From the NCBI RefSeq assembly GCF_000002425.4, contig NC_037253.1:12745262-12809261 (forward strand): a stretch of 64,000 nt of DNA, given 5' to 3'. This DNA is from Physcomitrium patens (lineage: Eukaryota > Streptophyta > Bryopsida > Funariales > Funariaceae). The notes beneath the pieces were generated by a model. That model was not told the origin of the DNA. It ran no database searches and saw only the letters and a program-made list of their open reading frames with translations. The translations under genes were made by a program, and so were the position numbers. Shown piece after piece: positions 1 to 11,640 of this stretch; position 1 is the first letter of the stretch, and the number at the start of each line of letters is the position of its first letter.

Positions 1-325
1 TGGAGTCCATCAAGCTAGAAGAAGTCACAATAAGAATATGTGATGGGCAAGACTTGTCCATGAAAGTAACCAAGAAGAAAGCAAAGGAGCTTCAAACTGA
101 AGATTCAGCACTCTACTCATGTCAAGGCAATGATAACTATTCAAATCTAATGAGGTAATATCAAATCGTACCTTCATTCGTAGCATAGTAGACCAATTCT
201 GCTCACAATTGCTACAAGGACAAAAAGATGGAGAAGAAGAATATAAATAGTGTGCAAGATAAGTTTGGAAGACAAGATTATGCATTCACAGCAACAAATG
301 GAACCTCTATAGCTGCCATGTCAAG

Positions 326-1857
326 ATGGATTGTGGATTCAGGTTCGTTTCAAGCATATGACACCTTATAAGTGTTCATTTGATACTTATGAGGCTATTC
401 TAGCATCAAACGTGGTGTTGGCACATAGTGATATATGTTAAACCATTGGAATTGGCTCTATTATGGTGGAGGTAGTTGTGAATGGACAAACCAATAGGAT
501 CAGATTCAAAAACGTCCTTCATGTGCCTAAGATGAAGCAAAACCTACTTTCGGTGAATAAACTTGTAATAGAAGGTTTTAAAGTTCAATTTGACATGAAT
601 GGATGGTTTGTAAGAACATTGAATAGAGACAAGGTCTTTAAAGGCTTGAAAGAGGGAAATTTGTACTACCTCATTTGTAAGAAGGTGAATGGAGTGGAGG
701 TAGCTGCATTTATTGAGTTTACATCAAATCAAGATAAGTTGAATATATGGCATCGTTGCCTTGGCCATTTGAATGTGAAGAGCATGAGAGAGCTCAAGAC
801 CATGATAACTGGCTTAGATCTTAGCAATACAAGCCATAATGCAAAACAACTTGCATGTGAAGGATGCATACAAGGCAAACAAGAAAGGGCCTCATGTCCA
901 AAGAGTGTAGCAACACGTGCTACCAAGTTGCTGAAGATTGTCTATTCGGATGTATGTGGACCTATGAAGAACACAAGTATTGAAAGATCAAGGTATTTTC
1001 TTACTTTCATTGATTTTTATTTAAGAAAGATTTGCATCTACATTCTTAAAGCTAAGAGTAAATGCTTTTGGAGGTTTAAGGAGTTTAAAGCACTTGTTGA
1101 GAAACAAAGTGAATGCAAGATCAAGGTGCTACGTACGGACAATGGAGGTGAGTACATGTCTAAGAAATTTGATGTTTATTTGAAGAATGAAGGAATTGCT
1201 AGACAAACCACAACTCTATACACTCCACAACAAAATGGTGTTGCTGAAAGGGCAAATCGAACCATTATAGAGATGGCAAAGAGCATGCTTCATGCTCAAA
1301 ACCTTGGCTATGAGTTTTGGACAGAAGTTGTGGTGAATGCAGTGTATACAAGAAATAGGTGTTCAACAAGTGTTCTTGCATCAATGACACTACAAGAAGC
1401 TTGGAGTGGGAGACAACCTTGCATTTCCCATATGAGGACCTTTGATTGCATTGCATATGCAAAAACACTAGATTGTATGAAGTCCAAACTTGATGCAAAA
1501 GGTACAAAGTGTATATTTCTTCGTTATTGTGAAGCTACTAAGGCATATAGGCTAATGTGCTTGGAAACCAAGAAGATCATCAAAAGTCGTGATGTTGAGT
1601 TTTTGGAGCACAAAAGTGCTTGTGAGCACTTAGAGATGTGTTCAAGTAGAAGTAATGGTGTGTTTGTAGACACATCTTTGAATTCAGCAAAGAAACAAGA
1701 AGATGAAGATAATGAAGATGATGAAGATGAAAAGCCAAAGAAGGTTGAAAAGATGAAGGCTCTTACGATTGCTAGGACCAGCAATGAAAGAAATGAAGAT
1801 GTTGAAGATTGGGATGATGATAATGATGAAGAGTACCAACCATTGAGTGAAAAATGA
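326..1857 (+). pseudogene. copia protease and integrase (broken polyprotein)
   Basis: The protease active-site remnant reads WIVDSGSFQAYD near 326-364 and is followed by stops and a frameshift. An open stretch of 464 codons from 463 then carries GAG-pre-integrase and integrase. The HHCC zinc-binding region is visible (WHRCLGH, then CEGCIQGKQ). The catalytic triad is present: D163 in YSDVCGPM, D226 in RTDNGGEY and E262 in NGVAERANRT, counted from 463, giving the standard D-35-E spacing. The C-terminal part is acidic (runs of E and D around residues 405-460) and links integrase to reverse transcriptase. Integrase would insert the cDNA into host DNA, but the surrounding polyprotein is broken. 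Confidence 0.9.
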
Positions 1858-1998
1858 CAAGGTTTAAGAGTTGGAAAAGAACAAGGAGTATAAGAAGGTA
1901 AATGTTCTTCTATAAGTGAAATGAGATATCCTTTGAGAGAAAGAAGACAAGATGGCAAATGGTAGAAGGATCACATCTTTCCTCAAGTAAGTAAAGAA

Positions 1999-2457
1999 CA
2001 TGCAAATGTTGCTCTTCTTACTGATCCATTATCTTTGTGTAATGCTATGAAGTGTGAAGATGCAATCAAGTGAGAAAAGGCTATGGAAGAAGAGTACCAA
2101 TCTCTTATAGGCAATGATACATGGAAATTGGCACCTCCTCCAGCAAATCGATCTAGTATTGGTTGCAAGTGGGTGTTTAGGACTAAAAGAGATGCAATGG
2201 GTGTAATGGTGAGGCACAAGGCAAGATTAGTTGTAAAAGGATACTCACAAGTTGCTGGAATTGATTTCTATGAGACTTATGCACCCGTTGCTAAATTCAC
2301 CATCATTAGGACCATTGCAGCAATTGGGGCAACAATGGATTTGGAAATACACTAAATGGATGTGAAGACGGCCTTTTTGAATGGAGAATTACAAGAAGAC
2401 ATCTACATAGACCAACCTCGAGGATTTGTACAACAAGGCAAAGAACATCTTGTGTAC
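1999..2457 (+). pseudogene. copia reverse transcriptase, N-terminal part
   Basis: This matches the start of the copia RT domain (RVT_2): EEEYQSLIGNDTWKL, then GCKWVFRTKRD, HKARLVVKGYSQ, DFYETYAPVAK and, after a stop, MDVKTAFLNGELQED. The aspartate of VKTAFLNG belongs to the RT core. The TAA at 2353-2355 sits where the family has a sense codon, consistent with a C-to-T change in CAA. The frame runs into the insertion of element 1 at 2457/2458, and the next part of the same domain continues at 18289 (KLKKSLYGLKQ). Confidence 0.9.
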
Positions 2458-3219
2458 TGTAGAATAGATATTAATTCATTTTTGAAAGATATTGGTAAAA
2501 TATATTAATAGTCTATATAATAGAAAATTTAGGAGGACGGATGAGTGATTTAGTTCTTAAAAGTGGTTAATTATAAAATTAAGATTAGAATTTAGAGAAT
2601 CAGGGGAAAGTATATAGGAATTGTAGAAGTTAATTAAGGTGCCATCATTGTGATAGTTGTGAGCTGGGGTAAGCTTGGTACTACCTCTTTTCTTTTGTTT
2701 GTTATTTTCTTTGAATAAGAAGATTGAGAGTTTCTGAATATTGTGAAGTGAATTATGGAATGGAAATGTGATTGGTATTATTTGAGAAGAAAAAAAATTG
2801 AATGCTGAAATTTGATTGTAATTTAGCAGAGAGAATGAGTTTGTGTTTGTGTGAAACACCGTAATGTGAATGGCAGTTTTGTGTGAAGAATTCCAGTGAT
2901 TGGAATGAGGGTAATTGTGTGCTGAAAGCTGTGAGGGCGCAGTATTACAGTTGGAGATTATGAAGGTGAATATATTGGTGGAAATAGCAGTTATTGGTAT
3001 GATTGAATTGCTGTAAGGAAGAGATCGATAAGGTGAAGGAGGAGATTATAGTTTCCTTGTGTTTTCAGATATTGAAAATAGAGACAATACATTCAGGAAG
3101 TAATTGATTATGTTACTCTAACGTGAATGCTTAAGCAACTAGTCATTCTCCATGTTTGAATCTCCATATACGGATTTATTTCCATTAGATTAATTTGGAA
3201 TAAGTAAAACAAGCAATCA
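2458..3219 (+). repeat. element 1 5' LTR
   Basis: It is nearly identical in length and sequence to 17525-18286, starts TG and ends CA, and is followed by a primer binding site. It supplies promoter and polyadenylation functions for the element. A related but more diverged copy lies on the minus strand at 37759-38453. Confidence 0.92.
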
Positions 3220-3224
3220 AATTT

Positions 3225-3242
3225 TGGCGCCGCTACCGGACA
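3225..3242 (+). other. element 1 primer binding site
   Basis: TGGCGCCGCTACCGG begins 5 bp after the LTR end. Plant gypsy elements with a TGGCGCCGTTGCCGG site use the 3' end of tRNA-Asp as primer; this sequence differs slightly. The tRNA assignment is from general knowledge, not verified here. Confidence 0.75.
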
Positions 3243-3526
3243 GTGATAATAGCTTTGAATGTTAGGAATTAATTACCAAATGTGTGAGAAAATTGGCAAT
3301 AGAAGACGATTTTAGTAGTATTTGAAGCAAGATTATGGTTATTAAGAATGAGAATTTAACAACAAAGAGAATAAAGCAATGAAAAGAAAGAACATAGAGA
3401 TCGTAAGCAAGAAATTTGTTGCGTAATGAGCAAGATTGCAAATTGAAAAAGAAGCATCGATAAAGTTCGATTAAGCCATGGTTGCATGCTTGTCGGTATA
3501 TTTGATCGTACCCAAAAGATGATCAA

Positions 3527-4943
3527 CGTCTAATATTTCAGAAGTACGACCGTTAAAAAATTTACCAAGAGTACTTGCAGAGAGGGCTGCTAATAGTTCA
3601 TCATACCTTTCGAAGCCGTTAACGGAAAGTGAGGAAGGCACAGAGGAATTAGGTACCCCATTGGATATTTTTCCAATTAGAGATACGTCCAATTCTAACA
3701 AGACTGGGTGTGAAGATTGGCATAAATCACTTGCCAATAAAGACCAATTCAGAATATATCGAAATCTATCATTTTCACCTCATATTCAACCAGTAAAATT
3801 ATTTGGAAATAATAATAGTCAATCAGGAAGGCCTGGAAGTCCGAAAAAGACTTTTGCGCGAGACAATTTTTATTCTAATAAGGAATTGAGCAAAATATCG
3901 ACATCTTTAATGATGTCCAAAGGACCAGCAATTCCGATTATAGTTCAAATGGGTGCAGTGGGCGATCGAACGACTAGTGTCACGCCATTACCTACTTTCC
4001 AGGGTTTGCCAGGTACGGATCCAGATCAACATTTGTCTCAATTCTTGATGGTGTGTGTAGCCAATAATGAAAGAATAGAAGACATTTGGCTGAGATGGCT
4101 GCCAGCGATATTGAAAGACATAGCGTTTGAGTGGTATAATCGCCAACCTGTAGGACAATTTATCAATTGGGAGGCATTGAAAAATACATTTTTAGCCCAT
4201 TTTCGACCAATTGGTTTTGAAGAATGTCTTAGAGAAAAATTAATGAATAGCAGAATGGTGCCAAGGGAAGTGGTACAGTCATATTATGGTCGCGTAGCAG
4301 ATATACTTCGAAAATGGCCAAATAACCAAATGTCAGAATCGTTTGTATTGTCCATATTGGTTAATGGATTACATCCACCAGAATTGAAGATGTTTGTAAA
4401 GGAGGTCCAATCAGCCACCATTGCATCATCTCTTGAGTGAGCAAAAGTATGGGAGGAATGTCACTATGACCAGAACTTAACAGTTGGAGCCACAATGATT
4501 CCATCTCAAGGAGGTTATCAAATGACAAATTCGAATGACACATCGGAAGGTTATCTGGGAAGGAATGATTATAGTACAATTCCACAGAGAATCGTAGATG
4601 TCGTTCCATTGGAGGCTGTACCACCATCATCATCACACCCGTATGTGCCTTATTCCTCGTATCAAAACCAATACCTATGAAGGAATTGCCAAATGCATTG
4701 GTATCAAGGGATCCCAATGAGTCATTGCTGTTAACATTAACAAAAAAAAATAGATGAATTGGTTGTGAATTTGGCCAAGGATAAAGAAAAAAGGTATAAA
4801 TCAACCAATATGCGTCCCAATGTCTAGTGCAGCAATTGTAAGGGGCAAGGTCATTTAGTAACAGAATATCCTTCACCACCCAAAATGACTGTACAATGTA
4901 CCTTTTGCGGGGGCAAGTATATTACCACCAACTGTTGGAATTT
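3527..4943 (+). pseudogene. element 1 gag, N-terminal part (broken)
   Basis: The frame is open from about 3527 to 4440 without an obvious ATG in the first part. The retrotransposon-gag core is recognisable: FEWYNRQPVGQFINWEALKN, FLAHFRPIGFEECLREKL and VADILRKWPNNQMSESFVLS. A TGA ends the stretch at 4440, and reading continues in the same frame for about 80 codons. A frameshift follows in the A-rich tract near 4741-4750. Two zinc-knuckle remnants then appear: CSNCKGQGH (about 4830-4855) with its last cysteine replaced by tyrosine, and CTFCGGK (about 4897). The old reversed LTR begins at 4948 and separates this part from its continuation at 14709. Gag would form the particle and bind RNA. Confidence 0.8.
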
Positions 4944-4947
4944 ACGG

Positions 4948-6058
4948 TGTCGTATTACATGTTGTCTTGTTCGATAATACACTGGGTATCTGGCTGTGGA
5001 AGGTATAGTTATTTTTGTAAATAACAAAGAAATCGTAATAGATTTTATCCATGTATGAAGAATATAATTGAAATATCAATTTCCAAGTATTTAAAAACAC
5101 TCCTCATAGTCATTTTAACCATACAATATTCCAATTGCTTTATTTCTTTTATAATTAAGTTGTTTTTGTTTTTCTTAACAAGTCCTAATCCTAGCCAGTG
5201 AGCTTTGACAAGCTATAACTTTTGATCCAACCGTCCACTTAGTGTGAAATTTTGCACCCAAATACCAGTATGAGCCTTCTATATGCTCAGAAAATTTCAG
5301 CCCACTCCAACTTACAGATTGCAAGAAAACGCCCAAAAACCGCACTGATGACACTCGGCTGCAACCTTGAAATTTGATGTAGAAACTCCAGAAGTGATTT
5401 CTCCTTTGTCAACCGTTAAGTCTAGCTCAAAATTGAATAGCCGCTTGATCTCCAAATCTTCTATTACCAAGCCAAAAATTACGTCGATCCAACTAGTAGA
5501 TCTTTAGATATCACAGAAACCCTATCCAACCCTAGACTGCCAACTTCCAACAACCCTTTGTACTAAAACCCAGATATCTCTTGATTGCATCGTTAGATTA
5601 ACACAAATTTTTGTATACACTTAGCACACCCAACTATCCAGATAATACCAAATTTTGATCCATAGATGCTACACGACTTACACAAACCGATTGAGAATGC
5701 AAACCATCAATGTTTTATATAAAATCCGAAACACCAAAATAAACACTGACTTTGAGCAGCGATTGCTCTCCCCTCACAAATCCTAAAGAAATCAAACTAG
5801 TGACCTTGAAAAGAGCTCGAAGGTAGCTCTTCGATCCAAAAAACTCGATCTGAAAACCCCCCCCCCCCCAATTTCTTAATCTTCCTCCCCTTTAACCCTA
5901 ATTCTCCCCTCTTTCAAACCCTAGCCTCTGAATTTCTTCAATCTTCCGTCTTGGATCCGGAATTGGCTCCTTCCGTTTTGGATCTCGAATTGGCTCTCGC
6001 CGTCAGAGCTTTCTCTTCCATTTTTACCTTTAAGAGATTCTTTTATCGAAAACAACGT
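4948..6058 (-). repeat. old LTR of the element-2 family, reverse orientation, 3' part
   Basis: It starts TGTCGTATTAC, the reverse complement of the terminal GTAATACGACA of the element 2 LTR, and shares the next stretch (GGTATCTGGCTG). The segment 5876-6058 is a clear reverse complement of the LTR middle (TTGGATCCGGAATTGGCTCC and neighbours). Most of 5000-5800 does not align obviously to the element 2 LTR, so this is a diverged or longer variant: about 1.49 kb in total against 1.14 kb. A run of 13 C lies at 5857-5869. No internal region of the old element is seen, so it is best read as a solo LTR, split at 6058 by element 2. Confidence 0.75.
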
Positions 6059-7198
6059 TGTTGTGTTGTAACACGAGTATAAAGTGAAAATAAAAAGAAA
6101 GGGGAATTTTATTAATATTCAGTTACCTCGAATATTGGGAGCAATGACCAACTCCTGTACAAATACTGAGTGGCCAGGTTCAGTCACCCTGTTACAGTCA
6201 GCCGAGGCATACTGAAATGCTCCGTTCAATTCCAGTAACAGGAGTCAGCAGGAAGATAAGAACCAATTCATACGACGGGTTCGAAGAGCCAATTGGATCC
6301 AATTTCGAGAATCCAATCCGGGTCCTCTTACCCAATATGAGACCTGAATTGGCCGGGCAACCCAATGCAGACCCAATTACGGGAACATCCAGGGAACGTT
6401 GTTTGCGGCAAATGGATCTCTTAAAGGTAAAAATAGAGGAGAAGGCCTTGATGATGTGAGCCAATTTTGGATCTAAGCTCTGACGGCGGGAGCCAATTTC
6501 GGATCCAAGACGGAAGATTGAAGGAATTCAAGAGGATAAGGTTAGGGGAAGAATAAGTTTGAAGGGGAATCGGGGGGAGAGGGGGGTTTTTTTCAAGTTT
6601 TTGCAAGGTTACTAGTTCGGTTTTCATTGGAGGTTTTTGAAGATCAAGGGGATTAGAGAGAAGAGCTTCATGCTTCGGGTCGGGGAAGGAAAGACATAGA
6701 ATTTGGATTTTTCTTCTTCGTAGAGTTTTGGGAAGACTAAGGCAATCGCTGCTGAAGTCAGTATTGTAATGGTGAATCGGGATTTTTAATGAAGTGGGTT
6801 TGAATACTCTTGACTGTTTTGTGAAATCGAGTTACATCTGTGATTGAAGGATTAAAAGGATGTCTATAGGATTGAGTATGCGGAGTGAATGAAATTTATT
6901 GGGTTAATCTAACAAGACAGTCAGTGGATACAAGATCGTAAGTACAAAGTGGTATTGAAGATTAACAGTTTGGGTTGTTCGGGGTTCTCTGTAACGTCTA
7001 GAGACCTACCAGCTGGGGCAAAAAGGACTTTGATAAGCAGTCAAAGAGCATCCGTATAGATTTACGGTACATTGTTGCAGTCGTTTATATTCCAGCAGTC
7101 AAAACTGATAGACTGCTTGACTATCGACGAATCTCCATACTACCTTCTATAGCCAGATGTCCGGCGCGTTCTCGAGCAGGAAAGCACGTAATACGACA
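6059..7198 (+). repeat. element 2 5' LTR
   Basis: It runs from TGTTGTGTTGTAACACGAG to TAATACGACA and is nearly identical to 13183-14321. The first bases contain a 6-bp inverted repeat, CGTGTT-GT-AACACG. The small open frames at 6198-6464 on both strands recur unchanged at 13322-13588 because the LTR is duplicated, and I do not call them genes. Confidence 0.93.
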
Positions 7199-7203
7199 AA
7201 AAG

Positions 7204-7220
7204 TGGTGAACCCGATGTGA
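7204..7220 (+). other. element 2 primer binding site
   Basis: TGGTGAACCCGATGTGA lies 5 bp after the LTR end. TGG at the start is the complement of a tRNA CCA tail. I do not assign the tRNA species. A related sequence, TGGATGAACCCAACAT, sits at 29479 in a decayed copy. Confidence 0.7.
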
Positions 7221-7270
7221 AAGCTTGAGGTGGATGGTATTGGATTTCGGTTGATTTTATCTTTATTTTT

Positions 7271-8411
7271 ATGGAAAACGAAAATAAAAATTTTGAAGGA
7301 TTTTTGGGAGGAGTTTCTGGTGGGGATTCTTCTAAAGGACAAGGTATGCACATGGATCCATCTATCGCTAGTTTGTTTCAAGCCTTCTCATTGTCAATGC
7401 AGCAACAGCAAAGCAATGATCGAAAGGAAGCTTTGGCAACCAAAGCATTGCAAGCAGTGGTCAATAAAATTGATCAATTTGATGGGAGGAATATTTCAAG
7501 GTATTTAAGATGTTATGTTCGTGAAATGGAATTAAATCGGGTTTCTGAGAAGAAAATGGTTGCACTATTTGGACTTGCTACGATACCAGAGATAAGAGAC
7601 CACATTACATCGATTACGGATCGTTATGGGAATTCATGGGAGGATTTTTCACATGCATTGAAAGACGAATATTTCTTGGAAGATGCTGATCGCGTTACTA
7701 AGAAGTTGTTTTTGGGATGGATTGAACGGCCCAATAAGAATTTGTAAGCAACACAGCTCCTAAGGGAATTTGAGAGGCAGTACTCTCAATTATCGAAGGT
7801 AGAAAAATTGACATTGGAGCCGAACAAAGTTGATCTATTTCTTCAAGCTGCTGATGGAGAATTGCAAGAGAAATTAGAATCTCTTCTTGAAGACAAAGAA
7901 GAAGACGAAGGATTGACAACGAAGTGGAAGAACGTTGAAGATGCGGTGGAATTGCTTACAAAAAAAGAAAAGGAGGAAAGATAGGAGCAATATTCCAAAA
8001 ACAATACAAGCACCTAAAGCTCCAGTACGTACAACACCATCAAGAATGCCTACAGTTCAACCTTCGACATCCTTCTCAAAGAAAGCAGATATGGGTATGG
8101 AAGAAATTATACGAGGAATGCAAGATCTTCAAATCAAATCGGCAAGACTTGAAGAGAATACTTCTATAAACAATTCGAAGAATGTTTCAAAACAAGGATA
8201 TGTACAAAGATGCATTTGGTGTAATGATGCTTCACACACTAGAAAAGATTGCAATGAATTTAATAATATGATATGGCAGGGAATTATTTGCTGGAAAGAT
8301 GGGAAGATAGTATTGAAAAATAGAGAGGATCTTCTTCAAACCAATTTTGGCAAGGGAAGAATGAGAGCATTGGTTCAAGATTACTTAAAAGAGCATGAAA
8401 CAGTAGCATGA
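7271..8411 (+). pseudogene. element 2 gag
   Basis: It starts at ATG 7271 (MENENKNFEGFLGG), 51 bp after the primer binding site. A glutamine-rich segment follows, then a capsid-like helical domain (LRCYVREMELNRVSEKKMVA and beyond). In-frame stops occur at 7745-7747 (TAA) and in the tract after 7966. The frame changes near the A7 run 7960-7966 and continues in the third frame from about 7935. A complete CCHC zinc knuckle, CIWCNDASHTRKDC (CX2CX4HX4C), lies near 8212-8255, and the piece stops at a TGA ending 8411. The product would be the nucleocapsid of the particle. The protein is homologous to the short remnant at 29552-29775. Confidence 0.85.
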
Positions 8412-9644
8412 GAAAGTGCAAGTTATGGTGCTAGAGTAGATGATGAAATTGGTGGAAGTACAGAAACTAGTGAGTTTTGGGCTTCTGCCGTTTCTACAAT
8501 GCAAGAAGGGAAATTACCTCGAGAAGTGTTATTGAGAACTGCAGCTACAATACGAGGAAGAACAGGTTGGGAGGATCCTGTTGAGTCTCTTTCAGTTCAT
8601 GCATATATTGCTAAGAGCCAACATGAAGCTTTGATGGAAGAAAAAAGACGAGGAAATTTTGATGATAATAGAGAAGGAAATTCTTTTAAGAGGTAAACTC
8701 GAGGAGACAAGGCTCGGGAGGCAGCTTCACAAGAATTGCCTGTAAAGGATACCTCAGTATGATTGGGAGAAAAAACAACGGAGACAAAAGATAAGGGCAA
8801 ATCAATTGCTTATAAGCTACTTTCTGACATTGAAGCGGCAACAAATTTGAAAGGGGTGTTGGAAGGACGTATATTAAACGCTAAGGTGGAATTCACATTG
8901 AAAGAAGTCTTGGGAATTGCAAAGAAGGAGTTTCATGATGTTATCATTGACAGCATTAAGCGAACGAGGCAATTAATGGGTAAAACTGGAATGAGTCATG
9001 CTATTGATGCAAGAATATGTAGAGATGAAGAAGAGGTTGATATTGGTTACAAGCAACCAACAAATGAAAAGAATGGGTATAATCAGCGAGTACATTTCGA
9101 AGATTCTAGTGACAAGGAAATGGAAACTTTGAGCCATTATACTCGAAAGCATTGGGCAAGGGCAACTATTGAGGTATTAGTGAAGGTAGGAGATATAGAA
9201 GAACCAATAGTTGCTTTGGTCGACCATGGTTCTGAAATAAATCTCATGTCTAAAGATCTTTATAAGAAGCAAAAATGGCCAATTGATATGGAACATGGAT
9301 GGGCAATACGAGCAGCTAATAACACACAGGGCGAATTATATGGAGATTGTTCTGATGTCAAAATTCGGATTGGGGATGTTGCAACGGAGCAACATTTCTT
9401 TGTTCAAGATACAACGTCTTATCCGTTGATTTTAGGACAACCTTATATCACGGCAACACTGATGGAAACAAAAGTACTTGACGATGGTTCTGCTTATGCA
9501 AGAGTACGGAGCGAAGATGGGAGGAAAGCTGTACAATTTCTAACAGTACCTCCTAACCATGAACGGAATCGAGATAGGTTGAGGGAGAAACCATTGCCAA
9601 AGATTGTTGAAGGATTTAAGGATTTTGGGGTGGTACCACTATAA
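8412..9644 (+). pseudogene. element 2 gag tail and aspartic protease
   Basis: This is the same frame as the zinc-knuckle segment, with further stops at 8694-8696 and about 8760. It contains a lysine/glutamate-rich linker and a motif KVEFTLKEVLGIAKKEFHDV typical of the pre-protease region in related gypsy elements. The retropepsin-like domain follows: ALVDHGSEINLMS near 9211 (active-site D in DHGS) and LILGQPYI near 9430. In most retropepsins the motif is D-S/T-G, so the histidine is unusual and may be a mutation. The protease would cut the polyprotein. It ends at TAA 9642-9644, and a frame change leads to the RT segment. Confidence 0.82.
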
Positions 9645-9721
9645 AGCGAGATTATGGAGGTACAAAAGAGGAGGTACTCTCGCGAGATGAAGGTGCCTTT
9701 GATGCGAGTTTTATTGGTATA

Positions 9722-11640
9722 TTGGAGAATGGAAATATTATGTATAAGAAAGTTGATGATTTTAAAAGAAAAGAAAGAAAAAGATTATATAATATTGAAG
9801 GACAATTACGCAAGATAGGTGCATTGCAAGATGATGAGAGGATTTTGGGTGTTTATGAAGAAAATGGGCTGGAAGATTCATTGGAATTGATTACATCTAT
9901 TGGGTTAGGGGATAATGATAAGATTGTTGAGATTCATTCGAGAGAGGTTTATACCATGCTTGAATCTTTTCAAGCACCAGAAGTCACAGTAGAGACGAGA
10001 TATAAAACGGCAGATAAGAAGGTAAAGCCTGTTGCCGGACCATTACCAGAGGATTCTAAAGAACAAATGGGAGAAGTATCAAAAGAAGCAAGTTTAAGAG
10101 ATCCAATGAGTATTAGACATCAGTTTACTGAAGAGACGTTTGAAGAATTGAAGATTGATTCTGATGGTTCTTTATTGCCGGAGGAAATTACTTGCTTCAA
10201 AAAGATGTTGGCTAAACAAGGTAGATCGTTTGCCTTCGAATCTCATGAAATTGGGTGTGTGGATCCAAACATTGTAAGACCTATGGTTATCTTCACTGTA
10301 CCACATGTACCTTGGAATCTAAGATCGATTCCAGTACCGAGGGCACATTTACCTAAATTGGTGGAACTATTGAAAGAAAAGATAAAGATGAAAATATTGG
10401 AACCTTCATTTGCGTCGTATTCTAGTCGATGGTTTACGTTACCTAAGAAGAATGGGTCACTACGGTTTATTCAAGATATGCAGCCGATGAATGCTGTAAC
10501 TGTTAGGAATGCAGGAATTGGACCTATTGTGGATGAATTTGCTAAGGCATTTCTTAGAAGGGCGATCTATTCAATGGGTGATTTGTATTCAGGTTATGAT
10601 CAATTTCAACTTGTCGAAGGAAGTAGAGATATGACAATGATGAGGACACCGCTTGGATTGGTTAGAATGTGCACTCTTCCTCAAGGCGCGACCAACTCAG
10701 TTGTGCATATGATGAATGGGATGAATAAGGTATTGAGAGATTTTATTCCGGAAAAGACTATGCCTTTTCTGAATGATGTTCCTATAAAAGGGTGTAGAGA
10801 AGGAGACAAGGATGAAACTTTAGATACGAGGGGATGTCGCAGATATGTTGTTGATCATATACAAGATTGTGAAAAGATTTTAACTCGGCTTGGAGAAGTT
10901 CATCTTACATTATCAGGTATGAAGTCCGTATTTGGAGTACGAGAGGTTGTAATTGTTGGACATTTATGTGGATCTTACGGAAGAAAACTAGATCCGACTA
11001 AATTTGATGCAATTGGAGGGATGAAAGAGGATTGTGATTCTTTAACAGAGGTTCGCAGGTTTTTGGGTGCATGTGTATTTTATCGAATCTGGATCCCTCA
11101 TTTTGCTCACATAACGGATCCATTATATGAACTGTTACGCAAGGGTTACCGATTTAAATGGGAAGAAAGGCATATTCAGGCAATGCAAAGATTGAAGAAT
11201 TTATTGATGTCACCTCCAATATTGAGGAAGGTTGATTATAAGTGCAATAGACCAGTGATTCTTATTGTGGACGCTAGTCCAATTGCCATTGGATGGGCTG
11301 TAGGTCAAGATGATTCAAATGGGAGTAGATTTGCAGTTTGATTTGGGGCTAAAGTTTTAAGTATTCGTCAGCGTGCATATTCGCAAGTCAAAAGAGAACT
11401 TTGGGGAGTCGTTTTGGCTATGAAAGCTGAAAAGGACTATTTGATTGGGGTAGTAGTAGTAATTGAAACAGATTGCTTGCCATTGCTTGGAATGATTATT
11501 AACTGTTCAACGCCAGATATTGCAATGTAGAGATGGATTGCTTATATTAAGTCACTAAATCCAGAATTTAAGCATATCACTGGGAAGGACAATTTAGTAG
11601 CAGACATGCTATCTCGAGCAAGATACGAGAGGGAGGACGA
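9722..11640 (+). pseudogene. element 2 reverse transcriptase and RNase H
   Basis: A 539-codon open stretch (9722-11341) carries Ty3/gypsy RT: FTLPKKNGSLRFIQDMQPMN, SMGDLYSGYDQFQL (first catalytic Asp, about residue 286) and LPQGATNSV. The second catalytic motif reads FLNDVPIKG near residue 348, where the family has an x-x-D-D type motif, so one catalytic Asp is Asn. The connection domain (RRFLGACVFYRIWIPHF) and RNase H follow: VILIVDASPIAIGWAVG, YSQVKRELWGV, IETDCLPLLG and ITGKDNLVADMLSR. Stops at 11339-11341 (TGA) and 11528-11530 (TAG) fall where Arg and Trp are expected. The product would copy the RNA into cDNA, but with the Asn substitution and the stops it should be inactive. Confidence 0.9.

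Larger units (their letters stand above)
1..2457 (+). mobile_element. Ty1/copia retrotransposon, left part (5' end outside window)
   Basis: This is the left portion of a copia-type LTR retrotransposon; its 5' LTR and most of gag lie before base 1. Domain order is remnant gag, protease (about 326-370), integrase (463-1857), then the start of reverse transcriptase (about 1999-2457). The PR-IN-RT order is diagnostic of Ty1/copia. The element is cut at 2457 by gypsy element 1 and resumes at 18287. Several in-frame stops and frameshifts show it is dead. It is the outermost, and so the oldest, layer of the nest. Confidence 0.9.

Noticed and set aside
3471..3737. 88-codon minus-strand open frame near the start of element 1
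   Set aside because: It overlaps the plus-strand gag leader, which is open in its own frame; no motif and no counterpart in the related copy.
6198..6464. Open frames on both strands in the element 2 LTR, repeated at 13322-13588
   Set aside because: They recur because the LTR is duplicated; opposite-strand frames overlap completely and neither has a protein motif.
7960..7966. A7 run as a programmed frameshift site in element 2 gag
   Set aside because: The same region carries clear stop mutations, so a simple indel is the easier explanation; comparison with intact copies is needed before claiming recoding.
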